The notes under the pieces are model-generated. The model searched no databases. It saw nothing but the letters and a program-made list of their open reading frames with translations, and was not told where the DNA came from. 64,000 nucleotides of DNA, taken from the NCBI GenBank assembly GCA_963728365.1, contig CAVSJI010000002.1:1-64000 (forward strand), in the 5' to 3' direction. Shown piece after piece: positions 1 to 10,100 of the stretch. The translations under genes and the position numbers were made by a program. This DNA is from VRUE01 sp963728365. Lineage in GTDB: Bacteria; Actinomycetota; Thermoleophilia; Solirubrobacterales; 70-9. Within the stretch, counting starts at the first letter, position 1. Every line of letters starts with the position of its first letter.

Positions 1-930
1 TCGCCGAGCGTGGTTCCCGTGCCGTGGGCCTCGACCATGTCGACGTCGGCCGCACTCAGACTCGCGTTGGCCAGCGCCTGGCGGATCACCCGCTCCTGGG
101 CGGGGCCGTTGGGAGCGGTCAGCCCGTTGGAGGCGCCGTCCTGGTTGATGGCCGAGCCGCGGATCGTGGCCAGCACCCGATGGCCGTTTGCCTCCGCGTC
201 GGAGAGACGCTCGAGCACGAGCACGCCGAGGCCCTCCGAGAAGCCGGTGCCGTCGGCGGCCTCGGCGAAGGACTTGCAGCGACCGTCGCGGGCCAGCCCG
301 CGCTGGTAGCTGAACGTGGTGAATACCGACGGGGTTGCGAGCACCGTGACGCCGCCGGCCAGAGCGAGCGTGCATTCGTCGCCGCGCAGGGCCCGCGAGG
401 CGAGGTGGAGCGCGACCAGCGAGGAGGAGCAGGCGGTGTCGACGGTCATCGCCGGTCCCTCGAGGCCGAGCGTGTAGGCGACGCGACCGGCGACGATGCT
501 GCCTGACATCCCGGGGGCGATCCCGTAGTCCGGCGCGCCGTAGTCCTGAGAGCTGATCCCGGCGAAGACCCCCGCCCGACCGCCGTGCAACGTCGCGGGA
601 TCGATGCCGGCGTCTTCGAGCGCCTCCCAGGCGCCTTCGAGCAGCAGGCGCTGCTGGGGGTCGATGACGAGCGCCTCGCCCTCGCTAACGCCGAAGAACT
701 TGGCATCGAACTCGGCGGCCCCGGCAAGGAAGCCGCCGTGACGCGAATAGCTCTTGCCGAGACTGTCCGGGTCGGGGTCGTAGAGGCGCTCCAGGTCCCA
801 ACCGCGGTCCGCGGGGAACGGGGCGATCGCGTCGCCTCCGGCGACGACCAGCCGCCAGAGCTCCTCGGGGGAGCAGATCCCGCCCGGGTAGCGGCACGAC
901 ATGCCGACGATCGCGATCGGCTCCTCGCTC
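1..930 (-). other. PKS module 11 (D2): KS only, cut by the window edge
   Basis: The KS begins at EEPIAIVGMSCRYPGG near 925. Its active-site DTACSSS is near 440. It reaches HGTGTTLG at the edge. The AT and any reductive or release domains lie outside the window. Confidence 0.85.
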
Positions 931-3900
931 GCCTGAGCGCGCGCCACCGCCCGCGGCACGGCCGGCGAGGCCGTCAACTCAGTCAGGAGGTGGGCGGCGA
1001 GCGAGCCGGCGGAGGGATGGTCGAAGGCGGCGGTCGCCGCGAGACGCACGCCGGTTGCCGCGCCGAGGCGATTGCGCAGCTCGACCGCCGCGAGCGAGTC
1101 GAAGCCGAGATCCTTGAACGCCCGAGCGGGATCGACCTCCCCGGCGCTCGCGTGGCCGAGCACGGCGGCGGCCTCGGTGCGGACCAGCGACAGCACCGCC
1201 CCCTCGCGCTCCTCCTCGGGCATCGCCGCGAGCTTCCTCGCGAAGGAGCCGCCCGCCGCCGAGGCCGAGCGCCTCCCAGATGTCCGCACCAGCCCGCTGA
1301 GAACCGGCGGCAGAACACCGAAGCCGGCGAGCGTGCGCAGGCCGGCCTGGTCGAAGCCGACGGCGAGAGCGTCGGCGCGGTCGGCGCCGAGCGCTTCGTC
1401 GAGGAAGGCGAGGCCCTGCTCGGCGGAAAGCGGCGCGATGCCCACTCGCCGCAGGCGCTCGATCTCCGCCTCCGCCAGGCCAGAGCCCATGCCGTCGCCC
1501 TCCCAGAGGCCCCAGGCGATGGAGGTCGCCGGCAGCCCTTCGGCGCGCCGCCGCTGCGCGAGCGCGTCGCAGAAGGCGTTGGCGGCGGCGTAGTTCCCCT
1601 GGCCCGGCCCGCCCAACGCTCCGGCCGCCGACGAGAAGACGACGAAGGCCGAGAGCTCGACCTCGCGAGTCAGCTCGTGCAGGTGCCAGGCGGCGTCGAG
1701 CTTGGGCCCGAACACCGGGTCAAAGCGCTCCGGCGAGAGCGACTCGATCGTCGCGTCGTCGAGCGCGCCGGCAAGATGGACCACCGCGCCCAGGGGCCGC
1801 GACCCGGACACCTCGGCCAGCAGCTCGGCCAGCTGGGCCCGGTCGGAGACGTCGCAGGCGGCGATGGCGACGTCGGCGCCGAGCTCCTCGAGGGCGGCGC
1901 GAAGCTCCTCCGCCCCATCGGCCTTCTCGCCGGACCGACTGACGAGCAGCAGGTGACGGGCGCCGTGCGCCTCTGCCAGGTGACGGGCGACCAAGCCGCC
2001 GAGGCCGCCCGTGCCGCCGGTGACCAGCACGGTCCGCTCGGGGTCGAGCGGCTCGGGCAGCTCGAGCACGACCTTGCCCACGTTGCGGCCCTCGCGCAGA
2101 TGCCTAAAGGCTTCCGGCGCCCTGCGGACGTCCCAGGTCGACAGCGGCGAATGGCGCAGCTCACCTTCCGCGAGGAGGCCGACGACCTCGGCGAGCAGCT
2201 CGCCGACGCGAGCTGGACCGGCTTCGGTCAGGTCGAAGGCCGTGTAGTCGACGCCGGGGTGGTCGTCCGCGACCCGCTGCGGATCGCGGACGTCGGTCTT
2301 GCCCATCTCGAGGAAGCGACCGCCGCGCGGCAGGAGGGCGAGCGAGGCGTCGACGAACTCGCCGGCGAGCGCGTTGAGCACCACGTCGACCCCCTCCCCG
2401 CCGGTCGGCTCGAGGAAGGCCCGCACGAACTCCAGGTCGCGCGAGGAGGCGATCCGGTCGGAGGGAATCCCGAGCCCTTCGAGCGTCTCGCGCTTGGCCG
2501 GGCTGGCGGTCGCGTAGATCTCGGCGCCGACTCGCCTGGCGATCGCGACCGCGGCCATGCCGACCCCACCGGCAGCCGCGTGGATCAGGACCCTCTCCCC
2601 CGCTCGCAGGCGAGCCAGGTCCGCGAGCGCGTAGAGCGCCGTGCTGAAGACAATCGGGACGGCCGCGGCCTGCGCGAACGACCACCCGTCGGGCATGCGC
2701 AGCAGCTGCGCCCGCTCGGCGATGAGCGTGGGCGCAAAGGTCCCGGCCAGGATCCCCATCACCCGGTCTCCGGGCGCGAGGTCGGCGACCTCCGCGCCGA
2801 CCTCGGTCACGACTCCAGCGCCTTCGCCGCCGATGCTCGCCTCTCCCGGGTACTGGCCGAGGGCGATCAGCACGTCCCTGAAGTTGAGTCCCGCGGCGCG
2901 CATCGCGACCCGCACCTCGGTCGGTCCGAGACCGCGCGCCGTCTCGGGGCTGGGGACGAGCGCCAGGCCGTCGAGGCTTCCGCGGGAACGCGACTCGAGC
3001 CGCCAGGGCCCCGGCGGCGGCGACAGCACCTCGGTGCCCGCTGCCACGCGGGCTGCCCGGGGGACGAGCACGGCCCCTTCGCGCAGGGCGAGCTCAGGCT
3101 CCTCGGCCTGCGCCAGGGCCGCGTCCAGCGTCTCCTCCGATGCATCGCTGCCGTCCGTGTCGACCAGCAGGAACCTGCCCGGGTGCTCCGAGCGCGCCGA
3201 GCGGACCAGCCCCCAGATCGCCGCGCCAGCCGGGTCGGGAGAGTCTCCGTCGGCGACGGCGACGGCGCCCTCGGTGACGACCGCGAGCCGCTCCCCGGAG
3301 GCCGGCTCCTCGCCGGCCAGCCAGGCCTGGATCGAAGCGAGGGCGCCGGCGGTCGCCGCTCGCGCCGCGGCCGGCCCGGGAACCTGGTCCCCGGCGGCGA
3401 TCCAGCGCCACGTCTCGACCTTGGCCCGGTCGCTGGACGCGGAGGCCGGCAGCTCCCAGGCGCGCCACTCGACCCCGAGCAGGCCGAGCCCGGCGCCGGC
3501 GGCTTCATCGGGCTTCGGCGCCGCCACCGGGCGCAGCGCGAGCGACCGCACCGCAGCCAGCGGAGCCCCGTCGGCGCTCGTGAGGGTGAGCGCGAAGCGC
3601 CGATCGCCGGCCGGGGCGAGGGCAACCCGCGCGGCGGCGCTTCCGGCTGCGCGGACCGAGACACCGGCCCATGAGAATGGCAGCAGGGGTCCCTCCCCCT
3701 GCTCCTCGCCGCCGGGCGCCCCGCCGAACGCCACGGCATGCAGTGCGGCGTCGAGCAGCGCCGGATGCAGGGAGAAACGCCAGGCCTCACGTGCCTGCTC
3801 CTCGTCCAGGGCAACCTCGGCGAAGATCTCCTCGCCCCGCCTCCACGCCCTCGACAGGCCCTGGAAGGCGGGCCCGTACTCGAAGCCGAGGTCGGCGAGG

Positions 3901-6900
3901 ACGTCGTAGAGGCGATCGGTCTCCAGCGGCTCCGAGCCGTCCGGCGGCCAGGGGGCGGGCTCGGGCTCGGGCTCGGGCTCGGTTGCGGCGAGCAGGCCCT
4001 CGGCGTTCAGGTCCCACTCGAGCTCCTCGCCATCCTCCTCCGCCCGGCGGCGGGAGTGGATTCGGATCTCGCGGTTGCCCTCCTCGTCGGGCGCCTCCAC
4101 GGCAACCTGCAGCTGCACCGCGCCGGACTCCGGCAGGACGAGCGGGGCGTGCAGGGCGAGCTCCGCGACCTGCTCGCAGTCCAGCCGCTCCGCCGCGCGA
4201 AGGGCAAGCTCGAGGAAGGCGGTGCCCGGGAAGAGCACCGAGCCGCCCACCGCGTGATCGGCAAGCCAGGGGTGGCCGGCCAGCGAGAGGAGACCCGTGA
4301 ACAGCACCTGCTCGCCGCCGGCGACCGAGACGGCGGCGCCGAGCAGCGGATGATCGGCGTCGGCGAGCCCGATCGAGCCCGCGTCGCCGGCGTCGGCGTT
4401 CGAGGAGAGCCAGTGGCGCCTGCGCTGGAACGGATAGGTGGGCAGGTCCGTGCGGGCGGCGCCGGTGCCCTCGAAGTAGGCCGACCAATCGACTCTCGCG
4501 CCCGCTGCGTGGGCCGAGCCGATCGCCAGGGCCAGAGCCTCCCCCTCGGGCCGCCCCTCGCGCAGGGTCGGGATCAGGGCCACTTCCTCGTCTCTCCCCT
4601 CGAAGCACTCGGCCGCCATCGCGGTGAGCACCGGATCGGGGCCCAGCTCGACCATCGTGGCCGCGCCCTCGGCCCGCAGCGCCGAAAGCCCGTCGGCGAA
4701 ACGGACCGGCGCCCTGACGTGACTCACCCAGTACGCGGGGTCGGTCGCCTGCTCCGCCGTCAGCAGGTCTCCCGTGACGTTGGAGACGATCGGGATCGTC
4801 GGCTCGCGGTACGAAAGGGCGCCGGCCACCTCGCCGAAGGCCTCCATCATCGGCTCGATCAGCGGCGAGTGGAAGGCGTGGGACACGGCGAGGCGCCTGG
4901 TCTTGCGGCCCCTCTCCCTCCAGAGGGACTCCTGCGCGTCGATCGCATCCCGCGCGCCCGAGAGGACGACGGAGGACGGCGAGTTGACCGCCGCGACCGA
5001 GAGGTCCGATTCGTCGTCGGCGATCGCCTCGCTGGCCTCGAGCTCCGTCGCCTGAATCGCCAGCATCGCCCCGCCGGCGGGGAGGGCTCCCATCAGCGTC
5101 CCGCGGGCGCAGATCAGCTCCGCGGCGTCAGGGAGGGTGAGCACGCCGCCGATCTGGGCGGCGGAGATCTCGCCGACCGAGTGGCCGGCGAGCAGCTGCG
5201 GCACGAGGCCCCAGACCTCGAGCAGACGGTGAAGCGCGACGTGCAAGGCGAAGAGGGCCGGCTGGGCATAGCGCGTGTCGTGCAGGAGGTCCGCCTCGGG
5301 GGTGCCTGCCGGCGCGAAGAGCAGCTCACGGAGGGGGCGCTCGAGCCGGCGGTCGATCTCGGCCAGCGCTTCGTCCAGCGCTTCCGCGTACACGGGGTGC
5401 GCCTCGTACAGCTCCCTCCCCATCCCGGCGCGCTGCGAGCCCTGACCGGTCAGCAGGTAGGCGAGCGGGCCGCTGCGAGCGCGCGATTCCATCGTGGCCG
5501 GCGAGTGCCGCCCCTCCGCGATCTCCCCGAGCGCCTCGACCAGCTCGCCGCGCTCCGCGCCCACGGCGACCGCGCGGAGCTCCAGGGCCGGGCGGGTGTC
5601 GAGGAGCGAGAAGGAGACGTCCCGCAGGTCTGGCTCGGGCGCCTCGCGAAGCCGCTCGGCGAGCCTCTGCGCGCTCTCGCGCAGGGCCTCCTCCGATTTG
5701 GCCGAGAGGAGCAGCGGCAGCGGGCCCTCGAGGGGGGTGGCCTCGAGCGCGGCTCGGGCCCCCGGCGGCGGCCCCTCCTCGAGCACGATGTGGGCGTTGG
5801 TGCCGCTGATGCCGAAGGAGGAGACGCCGGCCCGGCGAGCGCGACCGTTCGCCTCCCAGGGCTCGGCCTCGCTCAGCAGCTTGATGTTGCCCGTCTCCCA
5901 CTCGACCTTCGAGGACGGCCGATCGACGTGCAGGGTCTTCGGCATCAGGCCCTCGCGCATCGCCATCACCGACTTGATCACCCCGGCGACCCCGGCCGCG
6001 GCGGCCGTGTGGCCGATGTTCGACTTGACCGAGCCGAGGCGCAGCGGGGTCTCGCGGTCCTGACCGTAGGTGGCGAGCAGCGCCCCCGCCTCGATCGGAT
6101 CGCCGAGGATCGTCCCGGTCCCGTGCCCCTCGACCATGTCGACATCGCCGAGGCCGAGCCGCGCAGCGTCCAGGGCGAGGCGGATGACCCTCTCCTGCGA
6201 AGGGCCGTTGGGGGCGGTGAGGCCGTAGGAGGCGCCGTCTTGGTTGACGGCCGAGCCGCGCACCGTGGCGAGCACCCGGTGGCCGTTCGCCTCGGCGTCG
6301 GAGAGGCGCTCCAGGACGAGCACGCCGCTGCCCTCCGAGAAGGCGACGCCGTCGGCCGCCTCGGCGAAGGACTTGCAGCGGCCGTCCGGCGCGAGGCCGC
6401 GCTGGCGCGAGAAGAGGACGTAGACGGACGGGCTCGAGTAGACGGTGACCCCACCGGCCAGGGCAAGGCCGCATTCTTCGCCGCGCAGGGCCTGGCAGGC
6501 GAGGTGGATTGCGACGAGCGAGGACGAGCAGGCGGTGTCGATCGTGATCGTCGGGCCCTCGAGGCCCAGCGTGTAGGCGATCCGGCCGGAGACGATGCTG
6601 GTCGAGGCGCCGGTCAACAGGTGAGCCTCGATGTCCGGGTCGATCTTGCCGAGACCCATCCCGTAGTCCTGCGAGCTGATCCCGGCGAAGACGCCGGCGG
6701 ACTCGCCACGCAGCCCCAGCGGGTCGATGCCGGCGTCTTCCAGCGCCTCCCAGACGCACTCGAGCAGCAGGCGTTGCTGGGGATCCATCGCGGTCGCCTC
6801 GCGCGGTCCGATGCCGAAGAACCCGGCGTCGAACTCGGGCGCCTCGTGCAGGAAGCCGCTTTCGCGAACGTAGCTCGTCCCGGAGTTGTCGGGGTCGGGG

Positions 6901-7157
6901 TGGTAGAGGCGCTCCAGGTCCCACCCGCGGTCGCTCGGGAAGGGCGAGATCGCGTCGCGCCCGCCGGCGACCAGCTCCCAGAGGCCGCGCGGCGAGGCGA
7001 CCCCACCCGGGTAGCGGCAGCCCATGCCGACGATCGCGATCGGCTCGTGCTCGCGCGCATCCGCCTCCTCGAGGCGGCGGTGGGCGCGATCGAGGTCGAC
7101 GGTCGCCCGCTTCAGATACTCGCGCAGGCGCGCCTCGTTGCCACGAGCCTCGCCCAT
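1..7157 (-). CDS. Type I PKS gene D (partial): KS-AT-DH-ER-KR-ACP, then KS
   Basis: Modular polyketide synthase that accepts the chain from PKS C; its 3' end lies beyond position 1. The ATG at 7157 lies 2 bases after the stop of gene C, and one frame holds from 7157 to the window edge. An N-terminal docking helix (residues 1-35) is followed by KS (about 36-455, DTACSSS), AT (555-850), DH (930-1140), ER (1386-1686), KR (1706-1886) and ACP (Ser near 2019). A second KS (from about 2078) is cut after its HGTGTTLG motif. The AT has GHSVGE and HAFH, so malonyl-CoA is predicted. The DH has HAVGGSVLFP and LLDAALH. The ER has NFRDV followed by GQYPG, and a GGVG nucleotide-binding motif. The KR has the LDD motif of B-type KRs. 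A full reductive loop predicts a saturated two-carbon unit. No release domain is visible in the window. Confidence 0.95.
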   Translation of the reverse strand, partial: MGEARGNEARLREYLKRATVDLDRAHRRLEEADAREHEPIAIVGMGCRYPGGVASPRGLWELVAGGRDAISPFPSDRGWDLERLYHPDPDNSGTSYVRESGFLHEAPEFDAGFFGIGPREATAMDPQQRLLLECVWEALEDAGIDPLGLRGESAGVFAGISSQDYGMGLGKIDPDIEAHLLTGASTSIVSGRIAYTLGLEGPTITIDTACSSSLVAIHLACQALRGEECGLALAGGVTVYSSPSVYVLFSRQRGLAPDGRCKSFAEAADGVAFSEGSGVLVLERLSDAEANGHRVLATVRGSAVNQDGASYGLTAPNGPSQERVIRLALDAARLGLGDVDMVEGHGTGTILGDPIEAGALLATYGQDRETPLRLGSVKSNIGHTAAAAGVAGVIKSVMAMREGLMPKTLHVDRPSSKVEWETGNIKLLSEAEPWEANGRARRAGVSSFGISGTNAHIVLEEGPPPGARAALEATPLEGPLPLLLSAKSEEALRESAQRLAERLREAPEPDLRDVSFSLLDTRPALELRAVAVGAERGELVEALGEIAEGRHSPATMESRARSGPLAYLLTGQGSQRAGMGRELYEAHPVYAEALDEALAEIDRRLERPLRELLFAPAGTPEADLLHDTRYAQPALFALHVALHRLLEVWGLVPQLLAGHSVGEISAAQIGGVLTLPDAAELICARGTLMGALPAGGAMLAIQATELEASEAIADDESDLSVAAVNSPSSVVLSGARDAIDAQESLWRERGRKTRRLAVSHAFHSPLIEPMMEAFGEVAGALSYREPTIPIVSNVTGDLLTAEQATDPAYWVSHVRAPVRFADGLSALRAEGAATMVELGPDPVLTAMAAECFEGRDEEVALIPTLREGRPEGEALALAIGSAHAAGARVDWSAYFEGTGAARTDLPTYPFQRRRHWLSSNADAGDAGSIGLADADHPLLGAAVSVAGGEQVLFTGLLSLAGHPWLADHAVGGSVLFPGTAFLELALRAAERLDCEQVAELALHAPLVLPESGAVQLQVAVEAPDEEGNREIRIHSRRRAEEDGEELEWDLNAEGLLAATEPEPEPEPAPWPPDGSEPLETDRLYDVLADLGFEYGPAFQGLSRAWRRGEEIFAEVALDEEQAREAWRFSLHPALLDAALHAVAFGGAPGGEEQGEGPLLPFSWAGVSVRAAGSAAARVALAPAGDRRFALTLTSADGAPLAAVRSLALRPVAAPKPDEAAGAGLGLLGVEWRAWELPASASSDRAKVETWRWIAAGDQVPGPAAARAATAGALASIQAWLAGEEPASGERLAVVTEGAVAVADGDSPDPAGAAIWGLVRSARSEHPGRFLLVDTDGSDASEETLDAALAQAEEPELALREGAVLVPRAARVAAGTEVLSPPPGPWRLESRSRGSLDGLALVPSPETARGLGPTEVRVAMRAAGLNFRDVLIALGQYPGEASIGGEGAGVVTEVGAEVADLAPGDRVMGILAGTFAPTLIAERAQLLRMPDGWSFAQAAAVPIVFSTALYALADLARLRAGERVLIHAAAGGVGMAAVAIARRVGAEIYATASPAKRETLEGLGIPSDRIASSRDLEFVRAFLEPTGGEGVDVVLNALAGEFVDASLALLPRGGRFLEMGKTDVRDPQRVADDHPGVDYTAFDLTEAGPARVGELLAEVVGLLAEGELRHSPLSTWDVRRAPEAFRHLREGRNVGKVVLELPEPLDPERTVLVTGGTGGLGGLVARHLAEAHGARHLLLVSRSGEKADGAEELRAALEELGADVAIAACDVSDRAQLAELLAEVSGSRPLGAVVHLAGALDDATIESLSPERFDPVFGPKLDAAWHLHELTREVELSAFVVFSSAAGALGGPGQGNYAAANAFCDALAQRRRAEGLPATSIAWGLWEGDGMGSGLAEAEIERLRRVGIAPLSAEQGLAFLDEALGADRADALAVGFDQAGLRTLAGFGVLPPVLSGLVRTSGRRSASAAGGSFARKLAAMPEEEREGAVLSLVRTEAAAVLGHASAGEVDPARAFKDLGFDSLAAVELRNRLGAATGVRLAATAAFDHPSAGSLAAHLLTELTASPAVPRAVARAQASEEPIAIVGMSCRYPGGICSPEELWRLVVAGGDAIAPFPADRGWDLERLYDPDPDSLGKSYSRHGGFLAGAAEFDAKFFGVSEGEALVIDPQQRLLLEGAWEALEDAGIDPATLHGGRAGVFAGISSQDYGAPDYGIAPGMSGSIVAGRVAYTLGLEGPAMTVDTACSSSLVALHLASRALRGDECTLALAGGVTVLATPSVFTTFSYQRGLARDGRCKSFAEAADGTGFSEGLGVLVLERLSDAEANGHRVLATIRGSAINQDGASNGLTAPNGPAQERVIRQALANASLSAADVDMVEAHGTGTTLG
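931..7050 (-). other. PKS module 10 (D1): KS-AT(malonyl)-DH-ER-KR-ACP
   Basis: The KS active site is near 6535 and the AT HAFH near 4880. The DH (HAVGGSVLFP) is near 4250. The ER is at about 3000-2100 with NFRDV. The KR is at about 2040-1500 and the ACP Ser near 1100. A saturated, unbranched unit is predicted. Confidence 0.85.
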
Positions 7158-7159
7158 CC

Positions 7160-10100
7160 CTACACCTGCCCCAGCTTCCTGTCGAGCAGCTCGAACATCT
7201 CCTCGTCCGTAGCCTCGGCCAGGTCCCCGTCCTCGGAGTCGGGCTCGACCGCGGCGAGCAGGCCTCGCAGGCGCGTCGCGGCGCGCTCTCGCTCGCCCCC
7301 GTCCTCGACGCCGGTCAGCAGCGCCTCGAGCCGGCCCAGCTGACGGTCGAGCGCATCGGCGGCGCTCTCGCCCGAGGCGGCGGGGCTGGCGATTCGCGAG
7401 TGGACGTGCTCGGCCAGCGCCGCGGCGTTCGGGTAGTCGAAGACGACGGTTGCCGCGAGGCGAACCCCGCTCACGTTGCCGAGCCGGTTGCGGAGCTCGA
7501 CCGCGGCGAGCGAGTCGAAGCCGAGGTCCTGGAAGGGCCGCTCGGCCTCGATCGCCGAGCCCGACGGGTGGCCGAGGACCGTCGCGACCTCGGCCTTGAC
7601 CGCCTCGAGCGTCGCCGCCGAGCGCTCGTCCTCTGGCAGTGAGGCGAGCTTCCTGGCGAGCGCTCCGGCGGAGCCGGAGCGCTTCCTCCGCACCCGCACC
7701 AGGTCGCTGAGGACCGGGGGCAGGATGTCGAGCGAGGCCATCGAGCGCAGCCCGGCCGAGTCGACCGCCACGGCGAGCGAGTCTGGGCGCTCGGCCAGCA
7801 GAGCCTGGTCGAGACAGGCAAGGCCCCGGTCGGACGAGAGCGGAGCGATGCCCGCACGCCGCAGCCGCTCGAGATCCGCCTCCCCCAGCTTGGCGGTCAG
7901 GGCGCTCTCGGCATCCCAATAGCCCCAGGCGATCGAGCTTGCCGGCAGGCCCTCCGCCCGTCGCCGCTGGGCGAGTGCGTCGCAGAAGGCGTTGGCCGCC
8001 GCGTAGTTGCCCTGTCCCGGTCCCCCGAGCGCCCCTGCGACCGAGGAATAGACGACGAAGTGGGAGAGCTCGGCGTCGCGGGTCAGCTCGTGCAGGTGCC
8101 AGGCGGCGTCGGCCTTCGGGCCGAAGACGGCGTCGATGCGCTCGGGCGTGAGCGAATCGATCGTCGCGTCGTCCAGGGCCCCGGCGGCATGGAAGACGGC
8201 ACCGAGCGGCCGCTCCGCCGGGATCGAGGCGAGAAGCCCCTCGAGCTGCGCCCGGTCGGAGACGTCGCAGGCCGCGATCGTCGCTTCGGCGCCGAGCTCC
8301 TCGATCGCCTCCCGCAGCTCGCCGGCGCCGGGCGCCTGCGCCCCGGAGCGACTGACCACCAGCAGATGTCGAGCACCGTGGACGGCGACCAGGTGGCGCG
8401 CGGTGAGCGCGCCGAGCCCGCCGGTTCCTCCCGTGATCAGGACGGTTCGCCCGGGATCGATCGGCCGGGGCGCCTCGAGCACGACCTTGCCGACGTTCCG
8501 CCCCTCGCGAAGATGGCGGAATGCCTCCCGCGCCCGGCGCAGGTCCCAGGCGCGGACCGGGGAGTGACGCAGCTCGGCGCGGGCGATCCGGCCGACGACG
8601 TCCGCGAGCATCTCCGCCATGCGCGCGATTCCGGCTTCGCCCAAGTCGAAGGCACGGTAGGCGACGCCCGGGTGCGCGGCGGCCACGACCTCGGCGTCGC
8701 GGATGTCCGTCTTGCCCATCTCGAGGAAGCGACCGCCACGCGGGAGGAGGGCAAGCGAGGCATCGACGAACTCGCCGGAGAGCGAGTTGAGGACGACGTC
8801 GACGCCCTCGCCGCCGGTCTCGGCGAGAAAGGTCTCGCGGAACTCGAGGTCGCGCGAGGAGGCGATCCGCTCCTCCGCGATCCCCAGCTCCCGCAGCGCG
8901 TCCCACTTCGAAGGGCTCGCCGTGGCGAAGACCTCGGCCCCCAGCCCGTTGGCGATCCCGATCGCCGCCATGCCCACCCCGCCGGCCCCGGCGTGGACGA
9001 GAAGCCGCTCGCCGCTGCGCAGCTTGGCGAGGTCCTCGAGCCCGTAGAGAGCCGTGGCGAAGACCGCGGGAACCGCCGCCGCCTGGACGAAGGACCACTC
9101 CTCGGGAACCGGCACGAGCAGCTCGCGGTCGGCAATCGCGGTCGAGGCGAAAGCGCCGCCCAGGAGACCCATCACGCGATCTCCCGGCTTCAGGTCGCCG
9201 ACCTCTTCGCCGGCCTCGAGCACGACGCCGGCGGCTTCGCTGCCCAGCGCCGCCTCACCGGGCACCTCGAAGCCGAGCACGACGACCACGTCCCGGAAGT
9301 TGAGGCCCGAGGCCCGCACCTCGACGCGCACCTGGGTCGGGCCGAGTGGCGCGCCCGCGTCGGGGTTGGGAACGATCGTCAGGTCCTCGACCCCCGTGCG
9401 GCGGCCGGCGTCGAGTCGCCAGGGCGCAGCCGGGGGCATCAGCGAGTCGCCGGCGGCGGGCAGCGGCGTTGCGCGCGGGACGAAGGCGACGCCGTCGCGC
9501 AGCGCCAGCTGCGGCTCCTCGGCTTGGGCGAGAGCCGCGGGGAGAATCGCCTCCGACTCGTCGCCGCCATCGGTATCGACGAGGAGAATCCGCCCCGGAT
9601 GCTCGGTCTGAGCCGAACGCGCCAGGCCCCAGATCGCCGCCGCAGCGGGATCGGGGGCCTCGTCCCTCACGGCGGCGACGGCGCCCTCGGTGACGATCGC
9701 CAGGCGCTCGCCGGCGGAGTCCTCTCCGCCCGCCAGAAACTCCTGGATCGCATTCAATGCGTCCCCGGCAGCCCGGCGGGCAGCGATGAGAGGCGCCTGG
9801 TCTTCGTCGCGCGCCGCGCGCCAGGCCCGCGCCGGGGCGGCGCCCGTCGCCCCGGCGGGCGCCCACTCCCGCCACTCGATGCCGAGCAATCCGGTCGAGC
9901 CGGCGGACGAGCCTGCCTCGAGCTGCTCGAGTGAGACGGGTCGCATGGCGAGCGCGCCGACCCGGGCGACCGGCGCTCCGTCGGAGCTCCAGGCCCGCAG
10001 CGAGACCCGCAGCTCGTCGTGCGAGGTGAGCGCCACCCGCAGGCTCTCGACTCCGGTGAGGCCAACCGCCGCGTCGCTCCAGGAGAAGGGCAGCATCGGA

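Noticed and set aside
7157..7163. Possible frameshift or split of one PKS gene at the C/D border
   Set aside because: Gene C ends with a normal docking tail and TAG, and gene D starts with ATG and a normal docking helix, so two proteins are intended.
585..7343. Very long plus-strand open frames opposite PKS D (and similar ones at 12557-17098, 17717-21574 and 22259-27301)
   Set aside because: They are antisense shadows. In GC-rich coding DNA stop codons are rare in the opposite frame. Their translations are low-complexity Arg/Gly/Glu-rich and show no domains, while the minus strand gives continuous PKS motifs.
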